A stretch of 9,305 nt of DNA from Endomicrobium sp. (GTDB taxonomy: Bacteria; Elusimicrobiota; Endomicrobiia; Endomicrobiales; Endomicrobiaceae): positions 1-9,305 of the forward strand of contig JAISDY010000020.1 of assembly GCA_031264425.1 (NCBI GenBank), read 5' to 3'. Positions 1-4,692 of the stretch are shown here, piece by piece; positions within the stretch are counted from its first letter, which is position 1; the number at the start of each line of letters is the position of its first letter. The notes under the pieces are model-generated. The model did not search any database. It was not told the DNA's origin and was given only the letters and a program-made list of their open reading frames with translations. The position numbers and the translations under genes were made by a program.

Positions 1-1088
1 TTGAAGTTGGGTATATGAAAATAAAGATGATAGAAGCGTCGGAACTTTCTTCAGGCGAAGTGGGATATGTGGTTGCCGGCATAAAAGATATTAGGGATAT
101 AAAAATTGGCGACACTATAACTGAGAGTTCAAATCCGACAAAACACCCTCACGAGGGATATAAAGAAATAAATCCGTTTGTTTTTGCCGGTCTTTATCCA
201 AACAGCACTTCCGAATACGACAGCTTGAAGACCGCTTTGGAAAAGCTCAAACTTTCAGACGCTTCGCTTGTATATTTCCCTGAAACATCTGTGGCTTTAG
301 GGTTTGGTTTTAGATGTGGATTTTTAGGTTCTTTACATTTGGAAATAATTAAAGAAAGACTTGAAAGAGAGTTTGACTTAAGTCTTTTGGTTACGGCGCC
401 AAATGTTGTTTATAAAGTGAAAACAAAAGGGAAATATGTTACTATAGACAATCCTTCCAAATTTCCAAATAATGCCGATATTGAAGAAATTTGGGAGCCG
501 TATGTTGAAGCTACCATTATTTGTCCTGTTGAGTATTTAGGAGCCATGCTTGACCTCTGCCAGAAGAGGAGAGGAAAGCAGACTTCAATGAAGTATATGA
601 ATGTTAAAATAGCTCTTTTGAAATATCATATGCCGCTTGCGGAAATAATAGTCGGTTTTTACGATGCGTTGAAATCAGCCTCAAAAGGATACGCTTCTTT
701 TGATTATGAACATATAGAACCGCAACTTGGGGATTTAGTCAAACTGGAGATTATGATAAATTCAGAAGTTGTGGATGCTTTTACAGTTATTACGCATAGA
801 GATAAAGCTCAAACTTCCGCTCATTATCTTACCGAGAAATTAAAAGGCATTATCCCAAGACATATGTTTGAAATACCTATACAGGCAAAAGTAAACAATA
901 AGATAATTGCCAGGGAAACAATATTGGCTATGCGTAAAGACGTTCTTGCAAAATGTTATGGCGGTGACATAACCAGAAAGCGTAAGCTGCTTGAAAAGCA
1001 AAAAGAAGGCAAACGTAAAATGAGACAGTTTGGCAGAGTAGAAATTCCGTCAGAAGCTTTTGTGGCTGTTCTTAAAATAGATGAATGA
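1..1088 (+). CDS. lepA: Elongation factor 4 (LepA), 3' part, cut by the left window edge
   Basis: This is the C-terminal 361 codons of the ribosome-associated translational GTPase LepA/EF4, which binds ribosomes and is linked to back-translocation or ribosome assembly. The open frame runs from base 3 with no upstream stop, so the ATG at 15 is internal: the family sequence around SSGEVGYVVAGIKDIRD is already under way there. The GTPase domain and its G motifs lie off the window. Visible are the end of domain II, the EF-G-like domains around GFGFRCGFLGSLHLEIIKER, the conserved ITHRDKAQ segment, and the LepA-specific C-terminal domain with LAKCYGGDITRKRKLLEKQK and a basic end typical of the family. 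It stops with TGA at 1086-1088, 41 bases before lepB. The lepA-lepB order is common in bacteria, and lepA next to hemW is also common, so the neighbourhood supports the call. No frameshift or odd feature is seen in the visible part. Confidence 0.97.
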   Translation, partial: EVGYMKIKMIEASELSSGEVGYVVAGIKDIRDIKIGDTITESSNPTKHPHEGYKEINPFVFAGLYPNSTSEYDSLKTALEKLKLSDASLVYFPETSVALGFGFRCGFLGSLHLEIIKERLEREFDLSLLVTAPNVVYKVKTKGKYVTIDNPSKFPNNADIEEIWEPYVEATIICPVEYLGAMLDLCQKRRGKQTSMKYMNVKIALLKYHMPLAEIIVGFYDALKSASKGYASFDYEHIEPQLGDLVKLEIMINSEVVDAFTVITHRDKAQTSAHYLTEKLKGIIPRHMFEIPIQAKVNNKIIARETILAMRKDVLAKCYGGDITRKRKLLEKQKEGKRKMRQFGRVEIPSEAFVAVLKIDE

Positions 1089-1129
1089 TTATAATTGAAA
1101 TGTAAATATAGAAAAAGAGGTAAATATTT

Positions 1130-1906
1130 ATGGAATTGAAACTTTTTATTGCAGGAGGTATTGTTTTTGTAATAACAATGACAATGCAGATTTTTAAAAA
1201 ATGTTTTAAAACGCAGACTTCTAAAAAATTGTTTCAAAACGTTTATTCATGGGCTGATACTATTTGGACTGCTTTGATAATAGCGTCGTTTATTATGTTC
1301 TTTTTTATTCAGGCTTTTAAAATCCCGTCGGGAAGCATGAGAAACACTCTTCTTGAAGGGGATCATCTCTTTGTTAACAAGTGTTTTTATGGTTTTAGAG
1401 TACCGTTTAAATATGTCGGAAAGCGTTATGGCGCCTTGAAAAAGATAGAAAGAGGCGATATTGTTGTTTTTCAATGTCCTCCTCAGGCTTTGACAACTAC
1501 CGAGAGAGAACATGGAGTTAAGAAAGATTTCATAAAAAGGTGCGTTGGCGTTGCCGGTGATAAGGTTGAAATAAGAAATAAAAAACTTTACTTGAACGAT
1601 GTTTTCATAGAAGAAGTTTATGCAGTTTATAATGACGACTCTATTTTTGAAAGTGTTAAACTGTTTGAAAACGAGGGAGATTATCAGAAAACTTGGGAAA
1701 AAGGAAATTTTACCTCCGTTTCCCCTGTTTTTATAAGGGATAATTTTGGACCCGTTATTGTGCCTGAAGGCTGCTATATGATGATGGGCGATAATAGAGA
1801 CTTTTCTTTTGACTCGCGTTTCTGGGGACCATTGCCTGACGAGTATGTAAAAGGAAAGGCTTTGTTCTTGTACTGGCCTATAACGCGTTGGAAGTTTATA
1901 TCATGA
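1130..1906 (+). CDS. lepB: Signal peptidase I
   Basis: This 258-residue membrane protease removes signal peptides from exported proteins on the outer face of the inner membrane. It uses a Ser/Lys dyad. Two N-terminal hydrophobic segments (about residues 5-21 and 44-62) place the catalytic domain outside. The family boxes appear in order: PSGSM with the likely nucleophile Ser69, RGDIVVF at 108-114, FIKRCVGVAGD with the likely general base Lys136, and GDNRDFSFDSR at 220-230. An insert of roughly 45 residues (about 158-205) sits between the Lys box and the GDNR box, as in larger Gram-negative enzymes. The start at 1130 is supported by an AGAGGT Shine-Dalgarno sequence 9 bases upstream. It follows lepA by 41 bases with no terminator, and its stop codon overlaps the next start (ATGA), so it is probably translationally coupled to the NfeD gene. 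Length is within the family range. Confidence 0.97.
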   Translation: MELKLFIAGGIVFVITMTMQIFKKCFKTQTSKKLFQNVYSWADTIWTALIIASFIMFFFIQAFKIPSGSMRNTLLEGDHLFVNKCFYGFRVPFKYVGKRYGALKKIERGDIVVFQCPPQALTTTEREHGVKKDFIKRCVGVAGDKVEIRNKKLYLNDVFIEEVYAVYNDDSIFESVKLFENEGDYQKTWEKGNFTSVSPVFIRDNFGPVIVPEGCYMMMGDNRDFSFDSRFWGPLPDEYVKGKALFLYWPITRWKFIS

Positions 1907-2322
1907 CATGGATTATATGGCTTACAATTGCGGTTGTTCTTGTAATTTGCGAAATAGCAACTTCGTCTGTTTTCTTTTGCCTGTGTCTTTCTATCGGTTC
2001 GGTTTTTGCTGCGGGAGCATCTTATCTTTTCAACTCAAATTGGATTGAAATTATGGTTTTTATTATAGTTTCAATTTTGTCTTTATATTTTGTAAGACCA
2101 TTTTTTAAGAAAATGATAAAAAAGTCAAAAACTATAGAATCAAATGTTGACGCTCTTATAGGCGCTGAAGCTATTGTTAGTAGTAAAATTACTCCTTTCA
2201 CTCCGGGTTTTGTTAAGGTTTCTGGCGAAATTTGGAGAGCTGAATCTAACGTTGAAATTTTAGAAGGCGATACTGTAAAAATTAAAAAGATAGACGGTAC
2301 TACTTTGACAGTTGAAAAGTAA
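1903..2322 (+). CDS. Short NfeD-family membrane protein (partner of the SPFH protein)
   Basis: This 139-residue protein has three hydrophobic segments (about residues 3-21, 23-43 and 47-65), a basic stretch (FFKKMIKKSK), and a C-terminal OB-fold-like domain from about 80 onward. The signature is the GAEAIVSSKI, GFVKVSGEIWRAES and EGDTVKIKKIDGTTLTVEK series. This matches the short NfeD type (E. coli YbbJ-like), which lacks the ClpP-like protease domain of long NfeD proteins. Such genes are regularly next to SPFH/stomatin genes, as here, and the pair is thought to work in membrane organisation or quality control; the exact role is unsettled. I chose ATG 1903 rather than the in-frame TTG at 1888 because ATG overlaps the lepB stop by four bases, a classic coupled start. 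No separate Shine-Dalgarno sequence is obvious, as expected for coupling. The gap to the next gene is 11 bases. Confidence 0.88.
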   Translation: MTWIIWLTIAVVLVICEIATSSVFFCLCLSIGSVFAAGASYLFNSNWIEIMVFIIVSILSLYFVRPFFKKMIKKSKTIESNVDALIGAEAIVSSKITPFTPGFVKVSGEIWRAESNVEILEGDTVKIKKIDGTTLTVEK

Positions 2323-2333
2323 AGGAAAAAACA

Positions 2334-3296
2334 ATGGAATATGTAAATGCTATTTTAGGGATGGGGGACAAGGTGACTATATTTTTAGGAATGATTGCGG
2401 CGCTTGCTGTGATTTTTATAGCTAATTCGGTAAAAATAATAAAACAGTACGAAAAAGGGCTTATTGAAACTTTGGGCAAGTACACGGGGACAAGGAACTC
2501 AGGAGCAAATATTATAATTCCTATGTTTCAAAGAATGCTCAGAGTGGATATGAGAGAACGCGTTATTGATGTTCCCCCGCAAAGCGTTATAACGAAAGAC
2601 AACGTGTCTGTTGTTGTTGACGCTATAATTTATTTTCAGGTTACAGATCCTGTAAAAGTAGTTTATAACATTGAGAATTTTGCACTTGCAGCTTTAAAGC
2701 TTGCTCAGACGAACTTAAGAAACGTAATAGGCGATATGGAATTGGATAGCACCCTTACGTCAAGAGAAAAAATAAACACGCAGCTGAGAGCTGTAATGGA
2801 TGAAGCGACAGACAAATGGGGTGTAAAAGTTACAAGAGTTGAAATACAAAAAATTGACCCTCCTAAAGACATTACAGACGCTATGTCTAAACAGATGAAA
2901 GCTGAAAGAGAAAAGAGAGCAAATATTTTGGAAGCTGAAGGTTTAAGACAAGCTGCTATTCTTAAGGCTGAAGGCGCTAAACAAGCTGTTATTCTTGACG
3001 CAGAAGCTGTAAAGGAGAAACAGGTCTTAGAAGCTACCGGCGAAGCTGAAGCTATAAGAAAAGTTGCCGAAGCGGAGAAATATAAAATTGAAATGGTTTA
3101 TAAAGCCATACATGAGGGCAAACCTACAAACGATCTTATCGCCATAAAATATTTGGAGGCTTTGGGTAAAGTTGCCGATGGGCAAGCTACGAAAGTATTC
3201 TTACCTTTAGAGACCGCAGGAGTTACGGCATCTCTTGGAGGTATAGCGGAATTGTTTAAGGGCACGCCAAAGCAGGTAAAAACAAATAATCAATAA
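2334..3296 (+). CDS. qmcA: SPFH/band 7 protein, paraslipin (QmcA) type
   Basis: This 320-residue protein is anchored by one N-terminal membrane segment (about residues 13-31). It is followed by an SPFH/prohibitin-homology domain (about 34-190) with the typical series YEKGLIETLGKY, VDMRERVIDVPPQSVITKDN, VDAIIYFQVTDPVK and GVKVTRVEIQKIDPP. Residues about 190-260 form a long Ala/Glu/Lys-rich coiled coil with repeated AEG units (ILEAEGLRQ, ILKAEGAKQ), and the tail contains ATKVFLPLE. Length and order match bacterial paraslipins such as E. coli QmcA, which form oligomeric membrane cages; a role in membrane microdomains or modulation of membrane proteases is known for relatives but is inferred here. 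An AAAGGA sequence ending 7 bases before ATG 2334 supports the start. The upstream NfeD gene is its usual partner. The symbol is by family resemblance; HflK/HflC is less likely because the gene is single and paired with NfeD. Confidence 0.9.
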   Translation: MEYVNAILGMGDKVTIFLGMIAALAVIFIANSVKIIKQYEKGLIETLGKYTGTRNSGANIIIPMFQRMLRVDMRERVIDVPPQSVITKDNVSVVVDAIIYFQVTDPVKVVYNIENFALAALKLAQTNLRNVIGDMELDSTLTSREKINTQLRAVMDEATDKWGVKVTRVEIQKIDPPKDITDAMSKQMKAEREKRANILEAEGLRQAAILKAEGAKQAVILDAEAVKEKQVLEATGEAEAIRKVAEAEKYKIEMVYKAIHEGKPTNDLIAIKYLEALGKVADGQATKVFLPLETAGVTASLGGIAELFKGTPKQVKTNNQ

Positions 3297-3307
3297 TAAA
3301 AATTTTT

Positions 3308-3331
3308 AATGCTTATTAAAAGATAAGCGTT
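3308..3331 (+). promoter_or_regulatory. Stem-loop between the SPFH gene and hemW
   Basis: The arms AATGCTTAT (3308-3316) and ATAAGCGTT (3323-3331) can pair over nine positions, with one U-G wobble, around a six-base loop TAAAAG. No T-run follows on the + strand, so it is a poor intrinsic terminator. Its 3' arm ends 13 bases before the hemW ATG, in the place where a Shine-Dalgarno sequence would sit. It could be an RNA processing or stability element, or could limit hemW translation. The pairing is seen directly; any function is inference. Confidence 0.4.
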
Positions 3332-3344
3332 ATGGTTTATACAT

Positions 3345-4427
3345 ATGATAGGTCTATATATACACATTCCGTTTTGCAGGCAAAAGTGTTTTTATTGCGA
3401 CTTCTTCTCAACAAAATACGATGCTGATTTAGCCGATAAATATATTGATTCTTTGATAAAACATTCACAAAAGTTTAAAAACAAAAAGATAAATTCAATA
3501 TATATTGGAGGCGGTACTCCGTCTGTTCTATCTTCTAAACAAATCCAAAAACTTTTATTATCTTTAAGTAACACCTTCAATTTATCAAAAGTAAAAGAAT
3601 TTACTTTTGAGCTTAATCCAGAATCGGCTTCAAAAGAAAAGCTGATTATTCTAAAAGAGTTTGGCGTCAATAGGCTAAGCATAGGGCTTCAATCTGCTGA
3701 AGATAAATATTTAAAATATTTAGGGCGCATACATGATTTAAAAACTTTTTGTACCTGCTACGATAATGCAAAACGTGAAGGGTTTGATAATATAAACATA
3801 GATTTAATATACGGCGTGCCAAATCAAACTGTTGATGAGTGGGAAAACATTTTGAAGAAAACGTTATTATTTAACAGCGAGCATTTATCGTTGTATCCCT
3901 TATCAGTAGAAGAAAATACGACTTTTTATAAAAACGGCATTGTTACAGATGACGAATTGCAGCGTGAAATGTATGAAAAAACAGTAGAGGTTTTGGAACA
4001 TAGTGAATACATTCATTATGAAATTTCAAACTGGGCTAAAAAGAACAAAGAAGCTTTGCATAATACAAATTATTGGCGTAACTTGGAATATATAGGTCTT
4101 GGAGCCGGAGCTTGCGGATATTTGGGAAAAAATAGATATAAAAACATAGAAAACATTGAAAAATATATAAATTTTATTGAAAGTGACATAGATTGTGCGA
4201 TAGAAAATGAGTATATTGACGAAAAACTTTATACAGCTGAAACAATAATGTTAGGATTAAGGCTTTTGTATAAAGGTTTATCTATAAAATGTTTCAATTC
4301 CCCACAAAATAAATCCGCCCTGTTAGAATGTTTAAAAGAAAGAACTCTTATACAAGAGGAAGGTAGAGTAAAACTTGCCAAAAAACACGTTTTTATTTTC
4401 AACCAAATCGCCTCAAAGTTTATGTAG
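3345..4427 (+). CDS. hemW: HemW, radical-SAM family heme chaperone (formerly HemN-like)
   Basis: This 360-residue radical-SAM family protein has the cluster-binding motif CRQKCFYC (Cys11, Cys15, Cys18). Position 20 is Phe, where true coproporphyrinogen dehydrogenase HemN has a fourth Cys. It also has GGGTPS at 55-60, NPES at 91-94, RLSIGLQS at 110-117, and HNTNYW at 239-244, the HNxxYW heme-binding motif that marks HemW. HemW binds heme and is thought to deliver it to respiratory proteins rather than make it, so this gene alone does not show heme synthesis. The C-terminal HemN-type domain is present (TAETIMLGLRLLYKG). The start is firm: an in-frame TAA lies at 3324-3326 and no other start codon lies between. 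There is no good Shine-Dalgarno sequence. It is the last gene of the cluster and ends with TAG, 265 bases before the surface-protein gene. Confidence 0.95.
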   Translation: MIGLYIHIPFCRQKCFYCDFFSTKYDADLADKYIDSLIKHSQKFKNKKINSIYIGGGTPSVLSSKQIQKLLLSLSNTFNLSKVKEFTFELNPESASKEKLIILKEFGVNRLSIGLQSAEDKYLKYLGRIHDLKTFCTCYDNAKREGFDNINIDLIYGVPNQTVDEWENILKKTLLFNSEHLSLYPLSVEENTTFYKNGIVTDDELQREMYEKTVEVLEHSEYIHYEISNWAKKNKEALHNTNYWRNLEYIGLGAGACGYLGKNRYKNIENIEKYINFIESDIDCAIENEYIDEKLYTAETIMLGLRLLYKGLSIKCFNSPQNKSALLECLKERTLIQEEGRVKLAKKHVFIFNQIASKFM

Positions 4428-4587
4428 TTTAGTTTTTAAATAATCCCCTCTTGACTTTATCATACTTAAATTTAGTTACATAAAAAAGTGTTTTTTTAGT
4501 CTAATTTTTTCACTCATAAAATGTATCTTTTTACCTATCCGATAAACTCACATTTCACTATCAAAAACTTTCTTTTTACTAATTTAA

Positions 4588-4609
4588 TTCTTTCCTTAAA
4601 GGTTAAGAA
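4588..4609. promoter_or_regulatory. Quasi-palindrome upstream of the surface-protein promoter (possible operator)
   Basis: TTCTT (4588-4592) and CCTT (4594-4597) are mirrored by AAGG (4599-4602) and AAGAA (4605-4609), with one and two unpaired bases between the half-sites and a single central A. The centre is too tight for an RNA hairpin, so a protein-binding site in DNA is the likelier reading. It lies 29 bases upstream of the TATAAT box. Short palindromes are frequent in AT-rich spacers, so this is weak. Confidence 0.2.
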
Positions 4610-4615
4610 CTTGTA

Positions 4616-4644
4616 TTTATGTGAAAACTTTGTTTCAATATAAT
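4616..4644 (+). promoter_or_regulatory. Possible sigma-70-type promoter of the surface-protein gene
   Basis: A perfect TATAAT lies at 4639-4644, 48 bases before the start codon. The -35 position at a 17-base spacing reads TTTATG (4616-4621), only three of six consensus bases; a TTGTAT at 4611-4616 is closer to consensus but too far away. With the clear gap after hemW, a separate transcript is likely, but the weak -35 leaves room for an activator. Confidence 0.4.
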
Positions 4645-4692
4645 AAACAAGAAACAAGCAGAAAATTTTTCTAAAGAGAAAAAGGAAAAAGT

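Noticed and set aside
15..1088. ATG at 15 as the true start of a short LepA-like protein
   Set aside because: The frame is open to the window edge, and the sequence before and at this ATG lies in the middle of LepA domain II, so this is a truncated view of a normal lepA.
1888..1902. TTG at 1888 as the start of the NfeD protein
   Set aside because: ATG 1903 overlaps the lepB stop as ATGA, the usual coupled arrangement, and begins directly at the first membrane segment.
4482..4497. A-run and T-run around GTG as a terminator after hemW
   Set aside because: The stem would be A-U pairs only with a three-base loop, too weak to support in AT-rich sequence; I found no better terminator in this gap.
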